From contig CAZIHO010000016.1 of the NCBI GenBank assembly GCA_964538875.1, positions 1 to 42,181 of the forward strand: a stretch of 42,181 nt of DNA, written 5' to 3'. The position numbers and the translations under genes are program-made. Origin of the DNA: CAZIHO01 sp964538875 (lineage in GTDB: Bacteria > Pseudomonadota > Gammaproteobacteria > Chromatiales > Chromatiaceae). Numbering within the stretch: position 1 is the first letter of the stretch; every line of letters begins with the position of its first letter. Below are positions 34,201-42,058 of this stretch, piece after piece. A model generated the notes under the pieces. It was not told where the DNA came from. It did not search any database and saw only the letters and a program-made list of their open reading frames with translations.

Positions 34201-37200
34201 ACGCTCTTAGTCACGCCCAACAGCGGCTCGATCAGGGTGAACGGAATACCCTGATTGCCGGGGGTGGTCGCGTCATGGTCGAACGGGACGGTCCTCGGCG
34301 TGCCGTCGTTGTATTCAACCGTCACCGGCGAGCCCGCTTCCTCGCCATTGGCGACCAGGGTGCCATTTTGGTTGGCGGCGATGTTCCGCACCCGGCCCAG
34401 GATTTCCACCAGCACGAAATCGTCATCGCTGCTGCCGTTGGCCGGGTTGAGCACGTTACCCAAATCGAAACGGACCGTTTGACCGGCGCCCAGGTTGCTG
34501 GCGTAGTCCGGATTGCTAAACGCCATGCCGATATTACCGACGCTGATGGCATGGCTGACGTATTCGAGCCCGGCGGGCAGCACATCGGTCACGACCAAGG
34601 CATTGGTGGTGCCCTGGATCAGGTCAATACGCAACTGATAGGTCACCATATCGCCAATCGCCGCCCGTACTGGCGTGACTTGCTTGTCGATGGTGACCAA
34701 GGATTGAATGCGTAGCGTTTGGCTGGCGGTTTCCCGGTAATTGTTCAGCGTGCCGTTGTTGTCGTCATCGACGGCGGGACCACCGCTAGCGTCACGGCCT
34801 CCACTGCCGCTGACCGGCAGGCTGGTGTATTCCGCACCGACCCGGTTGTCCAAGGATTCTCCGGCACTGGCGTCGGGACCGACCAGGGTGTCGAACGCCA
34901 CAGTCAGTATCGCGCCCGGTTCCAGCACCAAGCCGGTGGCGGACAGGGTATCCCGGTCACGTTGGGTGGTGCCCACGGAAAAATTGCTGGCCGTGACCGC
35001 GCCACCACCTTCCTGGCTGACGCCGCCGGCCGTGCTGACGCTGATGTTGGGCGACGCAGCAATGGTCAGCTTGTCCAAGGTGGCGCTGTTGCCGGGCAGC
35101 ACGTCCTGGATGGCGACCTGGTGGGCCGCCGTGTGGCCCAGGTTGCTCACTGTAAATTGCCAGCGCACCAGACTGCCTGCACCCTGGGCGGTACCGCCCG
35201 CTGCGCCTGCCAAAATCGTCTTGCTCATATCCAGGTTCGGTTCGCCGACCCGCACCGTTGGCGGATTGGGGGCCGTGTAAACCAGCGGTGTGGTGCCGTT
35301 CGGATTGGGGTTGTCGTAGCTGACCTGGGCACCGTTGGTCAAGCCGGTGCCATCCTGGTTGGCGATGAGGTTATCTACTTGCGCCCGGTAGGCGATCACT
35401 ACTTCACCCTCCACGGCGGCGGTCGCCGTGTCCAGCCGGAAGCTGAGCGGGCTGGTGGCGACCGGCGTAGCTGGGGTGGGATAGGAAACCGTGATTCCAG
35501 CCGGCAGGCTGACCGTGGCGCTGCCCGCCAGGTAACTCAACCCAGCCGGCAAGGTGTCCGTGACGACCATGCCGGTTGCCGACCCTACCGGAAGGGCGAT
35601 GCGCAACTCGTACTCGATTGCGGCGCCGATCGGGTAGTAGGGCTGGGCATTCTTGATCGCCTTGGTCATGGTGACCGTCTCGGTGGTCACCGTGGCGTTG
35701 TTACCAGCAAATAGGTTGTTGGGACCGGCGCCAGAACCGGTGCGTTCATTGGTGGCATCACCTGGATTCCCGGCATAGCCCGTCCCGCTGGGCACGCCGG
35801 GCAGGCTGGTGGCAGTGGCGCTGGCGGAATTGACCAGCAACTTGCCGAACGGAACCGTCGGCGACAGTTGCGCCTGATAACTGATACTGACCGCTTCACC
35901 AGGATCGAGCCGGTCGATGGTGCCGGACAAGGTCTGACCGCTGAAGCCCAGCCCGCTGACGGTGGCGCCGGTGGTACCGACATTCGCGGTCGGGGTGCCG
36001 GTCGGGGTCGTGCCCGCCGGCAGGGTGTCGCCGAAAGCATAATCGTAGGCGGGCGCCGCGTTGGCACCGGTGGCGCTGTTACGCACCGTCAGGGTGTAGG
36101 TGACCGTGTCGCCGCCCGCCGCAGCCGCCGGGGAAACCGTCTTAGTCACCGCCACTTGGGGCGCCACCACCTTCACCGTGACCGTGGACCCGCTCAGGGT
36201 TTGGTCGGCACTGGCGCCGGCCGGCCGGTAGGAGAGTTGGGGCCGGTCCTGCAAATTGCGGCCAGCAATATTGGCCGACACATTGGCGACCCGGAATTGA
36301 GCCTCCAGCGTGTAACTCTCGGCGCTGCTGCCGTTGGCGTCGCCGTTGGTCACAGTGCCCAAATCGACAATCAAGTTCGAGCCGCTGAGGGTGGGCATTA
36401 CCGCTACCGGCGTGTTGATCGCGGCGGCGTTGATGCCGCCGGGATTGTTAGCAGCGCTCAAGCTGTCGCTGTTACGGGCCAGTTGCGCGGTGCCTGGAAT
36501 GTAGACCAGTTGGGCGGTGGAGGTGCCGGATAGGAGCTGATCGATCAATTTGACCGAATTCGTGACCCCCTCCGCCATTCGGAACACCAGCCGATAGCTC
36601 ACCAGTTCACCGATGGCGACGTTGGCGCCGGCGGTGTCCGCCAGCGAGGTACTGGTGACAGTCTTGCCGCTGACGGACGGTGCGCCGATGGGCACGGGCG
36701 CGGTGGCGCTGGCGGTGACGTTGCCGCCGCCGCTGGTCGGCAAGGTGAAGGTCGAGATCGTCGCCGTGTTGCTGTAGCTGCCGGTGACGACGCCGTTCTT
36801 AATCTTGACGCTGAACACCGCGTCACCCGCCGCCACCGTTGGGCAGGGAGACTCCAAGTCGTTGGCGGTGTAGGTGACGGTGCCACTGGCATATGCAAAG
36901 GTATAGGAAGCGGGCGTGGTAACCGCCGCCACCGTGCTCAAGTCGAACACATTGGCATCGAGAACGTCGGTCACCAGGCAGCGGAACATCGGGTTATTGG
37001 CATCCGTGTTGGACCAGCCGAGCCGGACTTGCACTGTGTCACCCGCATTGAGGTTACCCGTGGGCGACAGGGTCTTGGTGATGGCGGGATTGGGATTGTC
37101 CAGCGTCCAACTGGTTCCGGCGGTGCGGGCCGGGGCGTTGTCGGCGGATAGGCTGGCGGTATTGGTACCACTGGCGGTTTTCGCCTGGGAATAGGTGTAG

Positions 37201-40109
37201 GTGATGACGCCAGAGGTCGAACTGGATGTTGCCGCGACCGTAATTTGGCTGCCGGTGACTGCGACGTTAGTGCAGGTAAAGCCGCCGGAACCGCAGCTGA
37301 CCGCACTAGGAATCGTGATGGTGTTATCGGTAAGGCTGAAGTTGTCGTAAACACCTTCCGAAAGGGTCGCGGTGATCTGGAACGTCAAGGTTTCGCCGTT
37401 GTTAATGTTGTTATTAGGCGTGGAACCCGGCACCGACGACGCAGTGATTGCCTTGGTTATGCTTTGAATACCTTGGGTGGTCAGCTTCGCTTTGCGTGTC
37501 AGCAGGTTGGTGTTGGTGGCGAAATTGACCGGCACCAGGCCGGAGGGCGGACTGGCCGGATTGATATTGGTGTAGTACCGCAGGACCGCCGTGTTATCGA
37601 TATCCGTAGTGCGCGGCGTGGCGTTGGCGGCCAGGGTGCAGGTATAGCTGATCCAAATCTCTTCGTTGGCCTCGACGGTTCCATCGCCGTCGCCAGCCAG
37701 CGGCGGCGTGATGGTCAAGCCCGCCAGGGGATCGGTGCTGAACAGGGTGCCACTGGTGACGACGGCCGCGCCACCACCCAGGGTAACGGTCGGTGCGGTG
37801 CAACTGGCGCCGAACGGCGTGAGCGTGCCCGCATCATCGGTGACCCGGATGCCAAAGGCCGGCGCGCTACCGCTGTTGGTGATGCGGAGCCGGTAGCTAA
37901 CCTCATCGCCCGCATCCAGATTTTGCGCTTCGGCGTCGTAGCCGGTAGCTGGCGTGGCCGCTAGCGCACCGTGGGAGACAGCGGTGATTTCCTTCTTGAT
38001 CCCTAGCTGGGGTTCCTTGGTGGTGACTTGGGTCGTCACCCCAGTGGTCTGATCGGTCCCGCTCAAGCTGTCCCGGTAGGATTGAATGGCCAGATTGGCC
38101 AGATTCAACTGGTCGGCCATCGGCTCGGCGGTGGCGCGCAAGGTGTACAGGATATCGATAGCGCCACCTGATGCGGGTGTCTCGCGGGTGCCGTAATCCC
38201 ATATAAGACGATTTAAGCTGGTATTGGCCGAAACCGTGGGCGGCGGCGCCACGCCGCTGACCGTATCGACGTTGGTATAGCACCAGGCGTTTTCGGCCGG
38301 CGGCGTTGGCGTACTGCCGCCCGCACACTGGCCGGCGTTGGTCAAGGTTGCCGGAACGCTGTACAAGGGGATCGGCAAGTAATCGGTCAGGGTGAAATTC
38401 TCAACCGAGGACACCGGCAAAGTCGTCGTGAGCCGGTAGGTCAGGGTGTCTCCCGCCGCGACCAGGAAATTCGCTGGGTTGATGATGCCGTTGCGGGCGT
38501 ACTTGGCTTTGGCAAACGTCGGCGCCGCCACCGTCAAACTAGAAGACGAGGTATCGGTTACCGTGCCACCCCCCGGCACTTGGAAACTGACCCCAGCCTG
38601 ATTCGTCACGCTATCGCCGGCACTTAAGGTGGCGGTACCGGGTGCGACCGGACCCGTGTAAGCCGTGTCGATGGTGCTGCGGAGCTTGATGACGAAACGG
38701 GTGGGTCCCTCGCCCAAGCCGCCACTGTTATCGCCGGTCAGTTGCCCGCCGCTGCCGACGATGAGCCGAGCGATGGCCTCCGACAGATCAAAGCTGATCA
38801 GCGTACGCCCATTGCCATCTTTGCCGGCCTGGGTGAATTCACTGCCCAGAAAGTTGCTGGCCGCCACCGTTTGGCCGTTGGATTGCAGGGCCAGGGTCGG
38901 GGTAAAACTACCAAGGAAAGTCTGCCCGTCGCCCAAGGTATCGGTAACGGTCAAGTTACCCAGGGTGAAATAGTCGGACACCTCTCCGGTCAGGCTGTAT
39001 TCCACCGTATCGCCGGGCGACAAACCCGCAGGGCTGGTATCGATGACCACCGCCCCGCCCTTACGCAGCGCCAAGGCTTTAGCGGTAATGACGTCTGAGC
39101 CCAAGACCGGCGGCAGGGGCGTACCCTGATAGGTCCCACTCAGGCTCGATTCATTGGTGATCGCCACCGGGCTCGGCGTGGTCCCATCCAATACCGGGGT
39201 GTCGGCGGAGTCGGACAATGGAACGTAAAAGGTAAAGCTGATGGTCCGGTCGACCCCGGCCGCGCCGGTTATCACGCCGCAGTCGAAGGCCAGCGTACTG
39301 CCAGGGCTGCTAGTGGACGGCATGGCAATGGCTGTGCAACCCGCCGGGTTGGTCACGGCGATGAATTGAAACTTGGCCGGCAGGCTATCGCTGACCGTCA
39401 GGGCGCTGACCGTCTCGCCAGTCGCCACATCGACCGTCAGACTGACGGTACGCGGATAATTAGGGCCAGTGGCGGTTTCATCCTCGGGCGCAAGGATCAC
39501 CTTGGTGTGCTTGATGAGGGTCGGGTTAACGGCCAGGGTCTTGGGGGCGCCAAAGATGGGTAGGTCGGTGGCGGGATTGTCCAGCGCATCGGCGCCGAGG
39601 TTAAAGACCGGGGTCAGGGTCAGGTTTAGGGGCACCCCCAATTGCACGGTGGGTGAGTTGCCCAGGGAGAAATTCAAATCCATGCACTGGGCGGGTTGGC
39701 CGGTGGTGAAAGACCCCAGCGGGTAGCGCAAAACCTGGAAGCTTTCCCCATCCGCCACCGTGACCAGGGTGCCGGTGTCCGGATTGGTGAAGGTACAGCC
39801 GAGGGGATTGGCGCAAACCTGGACCGGCGAGCTGCTAACCGCACCACCCAGGTAACTGGCAGAGGTAAAGGTCACCCCAGCGGGAGTAGTCAATTCAAAG
39901 CTGGGCTGAAACCCGGTGGCATCCCCCCCGTTGTCGAAGCAGACCGCAGTTGTGAAGGTTTCACCAATGAATTCGTCAAGGGGTGAGGTCAGGGTCGCGC
40001 CCGGAATTGGGGCCGCCCAAGCAACGGGTGGCAGGCCCAACAGGAGGCCGCCGATGACCAGGCCCCGGACCTGGTGGACCATCCGTTTCAACCGATTCAT
40101 CAACATCAC
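28275..40109 (-). CDS. giant secreted DUF11-type repeat protein (3,944 aa) with CTERM-like sorting tail
   Basis: An 11.8-kb gene. The start MMLMNRLKRMVHQ has GGAGGGG upstream and a signal peptide (core GLVIGGLLLGLPPVAWA, cleavage before AP). After an N-terminal region (about 33-195) come about 24 immunoglobulin-like units of 130-180 residues of the DUF11/TIGR01451 type; each has K-x-V, GD-x-V-x-Y-x-L, D-x-LPAG-L-x-Y-x-x-G-S and a closing NQA/NSA strand. Six units precede residue about 1140. Then nine unit types follow in fixed order (about 1140-2543) and repeat in the same order (about 2544-3904). Asp/Asn/Gly-rich linkers such as PTDQNGDPSDGAQPT resemble calcium loops. The C-terminus VPTLPLGIPALLAALLALLA plus WSRRA resembles IPTL/PEP-CTERM sorting signals: motif, hydrophobic helix, basic end. 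Probable surface stalk, matrix or adhesive fibre (inference). No enzyme domain is visible. Confidence 0.93.
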   Translation of the reverse strand: MMLMNRLKRMVHQVRGLVIGGLLLGLPPVAWAAPIPGATLTSPLDEFIGETFTTAVCFDNGGDATGFQPSFELTTPAGVTFTSASYLGGAVSSSPVQVCANPLGCTFTNPDTGTLVTVADGESFQVLRYPLGSFTTGQPAQCMDLNFSLGNSPTVQLGVPLNLTLTPVFNLGADALDNPATDLPIFGAPKTLAVNPTLIKHTKVILAPEDETATGPNYPRTVSLTVDVATGETVSALTVSDSLPAKFQFIAVTNPAGCTAIAMPSTSSPGSTLAFDCGVITGAAGVDRTISFTFYVPLSDSADTPVLDGTTPSPVAITNESSLSGTYQGTPLPPVLGSDVITAKALALRKGGAVVIDTSPAGLSPGDTVEYSLTGEVSDYFTLGNLTVTDTLGDGQTFLGSFTPTLALQSNGQTVAASNFLGSEFTQAGKDGNGRTLISFDLSEAIARLIVGSGGQLTGDNSGGLGEGPTRFVIKLRSTIDTAYTGPVAPGTATLSAGDSVTNQAGVSFQVPGGGTVTDTSSSSLTVAAPTFAKAKYARNGIINPANFLVAAGDTLTYRLTTTLPVSSVENFTLTDYLPIPLYSVPATLTNAGQCAGGSTPTPPAENAWCYTNVDTVSGVAPPPTVSANTSLNRLIWDYGTRETPASGGAIDILYTLRATAEPMADQLNLANLAIQSYRDSLSGTDQTTGVTTQVTTKEPQLGIKKEITAVSHGALAATPATGYDAEAQNLDAGDEVSYRLRITNSGSAPAFGIRVTDDAGTLTPFGASCTAPTVTLGGGAAVVTSGTLFSTDPLAGLTITPPLAGDGDGTVEANEEIWISYTCTLAANATPRTTDIDNTAVLRYYTNINPASPPSGLVPVNFATNTNLLTRKAKLTTQGIQSITKAITASSVPGSTPNNNINNGETLTFQITATLSEGVYDNFSLTDNTITIPSAVSCGSGGFTCTNVAVTGSQITVAATSSSTSGVITYTYSQAKTASGTNTASLSADNAPARTAGTSWTLDNPNPAITKTLSPTGNLNAGDTVQVRLGWSNTDANNPMFRCLVTDVLDANVFDLSTVAAVTTPASYTFAYASGTVTYTANDLESPCPTVAAGDAVFSVKIKNGVVTGSYSNTATISTFTLPTSGGGNVTASATAPVPIGAPSVSGKTVTSTSLADTAGANVAIGELVSYRLVFRMAEGVTNSVKLIDQLLSGTSTAQLVYIPGTAQLARNSDSLSAANNPGGINAAAINTPVAVMPTLSGSNLIVDLGTVTNGDANGSSAESYTLEAQFRVANVSANIAGRNLQDRPQLSYRPAGASADQTLSGSTVTVKVVAPQVAVTKTVSPAAAAGGDTVTYTLTVRNSATGANAAPAYDYAFGDTLPAGTTPTGTPTANVGTTGATVSGLGFSGQTLSGTIDRLDPGEAVSISYQAQLSPTVPFGKLLVNSASATATSLPGVPSGTGYAGNPGDATNERTGSGAGPNNLFAGNNATVTTETVTMTKAIKNAQPYYPIGAAIEYELRIALPVGSATGMVVTDTLPAGLSYLAGSATVSLPAGITVSYPTPATPVATSPLSFRLDTATAAVEGEVVIAYRAQVDNLIANQDGTGLTNGAQVSYDNPNPNGTTPLVYTAPNPPTVRVGEPNLDMSKTILAGAAGGTAQGAGSLVRWQFTVSNLGHTAAHQVAIQDVLPGNSATLDKLTIAASPNISVSTAGGVSQEGGGAVTASNFSVGTTQRDRDTLSATGLVLEPGAILTVAFDTLVGPDASAGESLDNRVGAEYTSLPVSGSGGRDASGGPAVDDDNNGTLNNYRETASQTLRIQSLVTIDKQVTPVRAAIGDMVTYQLRIDLIQGTTNALVVTDVLPAGLEYVSHAISVGNIGMAFSNPDYASNLGAGQTVRFDLGNVLNPANGSSDDDFVLVEILGRVRNIAANQNGTLVANGEEAGSPVTVEYNDGTPRTVPFDHDATTPGNQGIPFTLIEPLLGVTKSVNPAAQALGDIVTYTLNVSHQPSSTADAYDVVLVDTIPAGLTYLAGSVNPPPAFVSFDAMTGTLRLGYDSLPLAEGGRTIAYQARVDQSATVGAPLSNSLVMTWASQSGANGDPDSGRNGENGPGGLNDYETSASTPVTPTASTAIYAPKTVVDLNGGVVQPNDTLEYQIVLTNTGGGTLTNVLFTDSIPANTAYVAGSVTSTRGTATTTGAPVVTGITIAVGSMLAGDQVTIRFQVTVNTGVPSGVVIRNQGSVDSNETVPKPTDGDGNPNNGDQPTDIPVGGQPSLTGALYAEKSVAWTDTNGSGTVNAGDTLRYTLILRNRGAATLTGLSFDDTIPAGLTYVAATAIADSGTATVTGQIVAWTGVADLAPGANQTLRFDVTITSVAGASQTFVNQGTATSTQTGAVPTDGNGDPSDGAQPTSITAIGTGTGATQALDLQKRWSLAVDGGTVGQVDPGDTVQYSLTLVNTGPQPVADLRLTDAPLPVQFTYVPGSLATSLGAVVTESPILVNIGILNPGQIATVSFRMTVNPGTNGEIAANQANATGASGITVSSDDNGNGDDGRNPTLIPIGPVAPSGLSKSLFATSNGGDTSPAVQIGEILTYRLQFDVAAGTTGEVTLIDSLPAGMDYLPDSARLARLFTTGLTASQNPGGINSAPSGSFVNLTDGAELVSGASTVSLFLGNVINSDANGATAESYILELQARVSNVASNQTGTALNNQGGLSYRNAAGQLGNLTPVTQTTTVNEPNLQIAKSADVNAVLAHTVSPVRFTLTLTNPAGANVSTAYDVSLSDPLPVGFASASLVSLVPSGGVTGAGCAFSGTTLNCSATEFPPGGQLLITYDAVTNATLAEGTSLVNAAAGQWTSLPGGDAGERTGVGGVNDYSASSGVVIRVGTPALVKSIVNPQIRYAIGDEVTYRVVLSIPGTLSNTSFEDVLPPGLTYVGNSLAMSYGAGLSSSANPTAFTRIENAPAAGQESLTLAFGTLTNDSGAVLTLTLTYRALVDNLLGNQDGQTLPNAATLIFDQPGVGTPRQVSDSKTLTVGEPHLAITHTIDTPTTNLDAGDAVTYRVTVTNNGTTPAFETLLRDLLPAGLGNIQGVSVVVTNSSGNSQTPTITLLPDGWQSSPFDLHPGDAVTILFTTTLQNTVQPGQTLQAQVDASYSSRDGSDPNQRDGSSSGATQDDNTALNNYNTGALAPVLIVRDPVALNKAFYPDTAKTTYSIGATVTYRLTLALSEGTVQGVTLTDSLPDGLTFLDATLGAGNLGITSGYGGSPSQSGQLLSFELGNVANPANGRTSDDFITVDIRARVANVIANQNGLVLGNAAQLRFTDGANTPQTRDFDADAATPGIQPLNLTLVEPLLELRKTAEPEQVSLGDQVTFTLTLDHRADSRADAFDVRVTDLLPAGLTYVAGSASLAPTSVAPDLRTLTWNLASLTQATDHLTISYRARLATNAAVGVALTNSADLRYASLPGATGASDSGRTGADGPGGVLNDHAAQDTARVIPTASAVVSATKTVTDLNGGLVLPGDLLEYRVTLTNQGAETIHNLVFSDPIPANASYVAGSASLDGTPAGTLAGGVLILNLVSLDPGQSALIRFQVKINSNTPTGTWIVNQGQVDSDQTVPTPTDQNGDPSDGAQPTVIQVGGPVNPAGGSLYLQKGVALLNDGAPLGVVNAGDRLRYTLVASNGGTTALVGVTLVDPIPGGLTYVVGSASPAASWDGTRLTWSNLNLPVGASLTFTFDVDIQPFPQQEREFSNQASASSAQTGSVLSDANGDPGDGQQPTLISATNGAGVPRLDLQKHWSLAGNLVGGNEVDPGDILLYTLILSNQGSAPATDVRVVDDPLPVQVTLVEGSILTSRGNLVSQYPIQVNVGTLNPGELATISFQVRVNPNTGGQLASNQARVNGYGLPGVWSDNDGNPGNGLNPTLTPIVAPVAVPTLPLGIPALLAALLALLAWSRRAWVSRTASN

Positions 40110-40466
40110 CGCCCCTCCCTCACCGGGTCAGAAATCTTTTGTCGTCAAGAGTCTTTATATGTATTGGCGCTCCGAAGCCTGTCCGGATCACTCTCTAAAC
40201 ATTTTAAATAAAAGGTCTGTTCTCTTAGCAAACGAACAGACGGACGGCAGCCGCAGCAGACGAACGGCACGCCTACGGCGCATTTTGGCTCCCAGAACCG
40301 GCCGTCTAGGGAGGAACTCGTCTCCAGGCGCCACCGATGTTAGTACTTCTCCAGCCGGACCGGCGACAATTTCCAGGCCGTCGGCCGCCCGGGTATGGCG
40401 TCTCCCCACCCCCGCAAGCCGGCGGTCCAGGTTACCCAATCCATTCTGACCGGAGGTCAAGTCCCC
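40110..40466. other. 357-bp divergent spacer between the giant gene and fabI
   Basis: It holds the promoters of both the giant repeat gene (leftward) and fabI (rightward). The left half contains an unusually AT-rich stretch (40196-40214) next to a perfect inverted repeat (40215-40241). A TATAAA on the minus strand near 40155-40160 could be a -10 for the giant gene, without a consensus -35. The right half (40260-40460) is GC-rich; I see no gene in it. Confidence 0.4.
40215..40241. promoter_or_regulatory. perfect 8-bp inverted repeat, candidate operator or attenuator
   Basis: GTCTGTTC at 40215-40222 and GAACAGAC at 40234-40241 are perfect inverted copies separated by 11 bases. On the minus strand the repeat is followed by CTTTTATTTAAAAT, so in the leader of the giant gene it could act as a hairpin plus U-rich tail (attenuator); as DNA it has the form of a dimer-binding operator. 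It lies 106 bp upstream of the giant gene start. Confidence 0.4.
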
Positions 40467-41243
40467 ATGACATCCCATCCCTTTAGCCTGGCCGGAAAAA
40501 AGGCCCTGGTGGTTGGCGTCGCCAATCAAGACTCCATCGCCCACGGTTGCGCCAAGGCGTTCCGGGAATTAGGCGCGGAACTGGCCCTGACCTATCTCAA
40601 CGACAAGGCGCGGCAGTTCGTGGAACCCATCGCCCAGGCATTGGCGGCGCCGCTCCTGCTGCCCTTGAACGTGACCCAGCCTGGCGAGTTGGAAGAGGTG
40701 TTCCAACGGATCCAACACACCTGGGGCCGCCTGGACATCCTGGTCCATTCCATCGCCTTCGCGCCCAGGGACGACCTCCAGGGCCGGGTGGTGGATTGCA
40801 GCGCCGCCGGCTTCGCCCAGGCCATGGACATCTCCTGTCATTCCTTCATCCGCATGGCCAAGCTGGCGGAACCCTTGATGACCGAGGGCGGCAGCCTATT
40901 CGCCATGAGTTTTCACGGCGCCCCCAAGGTGGTCGCCAACTACAACCTGATGGGTCCGGTGAAGGCGGCCCTGGAAGCCAGTTGCCGCTACCTGGCGGTG
41001 GAATTGGGTCCCCGCAAGATTCGGGTGCACGCCATTTCGCCTGGCCCCGTCAAGACCCGGGCGGCATCTGGGATCAAGGGTTTCGACCAACTGCTGGAGC
41101 AGGCCACCCACCAGGCGCCCCTGGGGGAACTGGTGAACATCATGGACGTGGGCTACGCCTGCGCCTACCTGGCCAGTCAACCCGGCCGGCACATCAGCGG
41201 CGAAACCTTTTACGTGGACAGTGGCGCCCACATCCTGGCTTGA
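40467..41243 (+). CDS. fabI: enoyl-[acyl-carrier-protein] reductase, FabI type
   Basis: A 258-residue short-chain dehydrogenase of FabI type, reducing enoyl-ACP with NAD(P)H in fatty acid synthesis. Seen: nucleotide loop GVANQDSIAHGCAKAF, LDILVHSIAFAP, and the catalytic Tyr159-x6-Lys166 in ANYNLMGPVKAALE. The usual SYxG upstream of it (Tyr146 in E. coli) is SFHG here, Phe149. The C-terminus RHISGETFYVDSGAHILA is family-typical. The start at 40467 has GGAGGT upstream; the in-frame ATG at 40395 has no ribosome binding site and adds a non-conserved stretch. The gene could be the main FabI or a second copy tied to the acyl-phosphate genes further left; the window does not tell which. Confidence 0.92.
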   Translation: MTSHPFSLAGKKALVVGVANQDSIAHGCAKAFRELGAELALTYLNDKARQFVEPIAQALAAPLLLPLNVTQPGELEEVFQRIQHTWGRLDILVHSIAFAPRDDLQGRVVDCSAAGFAQAMDISCHSFIRMAKLAEPLMTEGGSLFAMSFHGAPKVVANYNLMGPVKAALEASCRYLAVELGPRKIRVHAISPGPVKTRAASGIKGFDQLLEQATHQAPLGELVNIMDVGYACAYLASQPGRHISGETFYVDSGAHILA

Positions 41244-41448
41244 CCTGCTTGAAGAGCCAACTGGCCAAGTGCCGGACCCCTGCCTGCGCTCCCTCCCCCA
41301 GCGGGCTGGAATACTTCAAAGTTTTGATAGGGCTATAATCCCGGTCCGCCCCCCATGAGCGGGGCCGGTCCGGGTCCGGGATCACCGCCCGGCGATGGTT
41401 CGGGCGGTCCTGGCAGGTTTCATCAACGCAAGGGGATTGGCACTCGAT
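41244..41448. other. 205-bp spacer between fabI and the TMEM175-like gene
   Basis: No gene. It contains the TATAAT at 41334-41339 and, after it, a GC-rich leader with a GCCCC/GGGGC stem around 41349-41367 that would fold in the 5' untranslated RNA of the next gene. Confidence 0.35.
41334..41339 (+). promoter_or_regulatory. consensus -10 box TATAAT
   Basis: A perfect TATAAT stands in a short AT-rich island (41311-41339) 110 bp upstream of the TMEM175-like start. The hexamer 17 bp upstream is ATACTT, a poor -35. It suggests that the channel gene has its own promoter rather than relying on fabI transcription. Confidence 0.45.
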
Positions 41449-42021
41449 ATGGGCACCGGAAGACTGGAAGCATTCAGCGACGGCGTGATCGCCATCATCA
41501 TCACCATCATGGTCTTGGAATTGAAGGCGCCCCATGGGGAGAACTTCGCCGATCTTCTGACTTTGGTTCCGGCTTTTCTCAGCTATGTGCTCAGCTTTCT
41601 GTACGTGGCCATCTATTGGAACAACCACCATCACCTGATGCATGCCGCCCACAAGGTGACGGGCGCGGTCCTGTGGGGCAACCTGCATTTGCTGTTTTGG
41701 CTGTCCCTGTTTCCGTTCGCCACCGCCTGGATGGGTGAGAATCACTTTGGCCAAAATCCAACCCTGGTCTATGGCATCGTACTGTTCATGGCTGCTGTGG
41801 CCTTTGTCATGCTGCAACGCTCCATCATTCTGGCGGAAGGCTCTGATTCGACCTTGAAACAAGCGATCGGCAAGGACCGGAAGGGTAAGACCTCCCTGGT
41901 GTTGTACGCCCTGGGTATTCTGTGCACCTTCTGGCTACCGGCCGCTTCGCTGGCCATCTATGCGCTGGTGGCGCTGATGTGGCTGATCCCGGACCAGCGC
42001 ATCGCACGGGTGCTTTCTTAA
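41449..42021 (+). CDS. TMEM175-like (DUF1211) membrane protein, putative K+ channel
   Basis: A 190-residue membrane protein. RLEAFSDGVIAIIITIMVLE at the N-terminus has the R-x3-FSD signature of the TMEM175/DUF1211 family, whose bacterial members form tetrameric potassium channels. About six hydrophobic segments follow, including FLSYVLSFLYVAIYW with the WNNHHHL motif, LLFWLSLFPFATAW and LVLYALGILCTFWLPAASLA; the length fits a single six-helix bacterial subunit. The ATG at 41449 begins the conserved N-terminus; the frame is open to 41395 but without family similarity. An AAGGGG lies 13 bases before it. Transport of K+ is inferred from the family. Confidence 0.85.
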   Translation: MGTGRLEAFSDGVIAIIITIMVLELKAPHGENFADLLTLVPAFLSYVLSFLYVAIYWNNHHHLMHAAHKVTGAVLWGNLHLLFWLSLFPFATAWMGENHFGQNPTLVYGIVLFMAAVAFVMLQRSIILAEGSDSTLKQAIGKDRKGKTSLVLYALGILCTFWLPAASLAIYALVALMWLIPDQRIARVLS

Positions 42022-42040
42022 CGCCGCCCGTCAACGGGAG

Positions 42041-42058
42041 CCGGCTAGACCGGGCCGG
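42041..42058. repeat. 18-bp palindromic word, second copy
   Basis: CCGGCTAGACCGGGCCGG matches 26668-26685 at 17 of 18 bases. Each copy lies 20-30 bp after the stop codon of a plus-strand membrane-protein gene, so it may be part of a recurring transcription-end structure in this genome. The remaining 42059-42181 shows no gene. Confidence 0.4.

Noticed and set aside
28275..40109. Periodic DNA pattern that could suggest a CRISPR or satellite array, and several 150-330-codon plus-strand frames
   Set aside because: The period is 390-540 bp, the units are diverged, and everything is explained by one continuous minus-strand repeat-protein gene; the plus-strand frames are its shadows.
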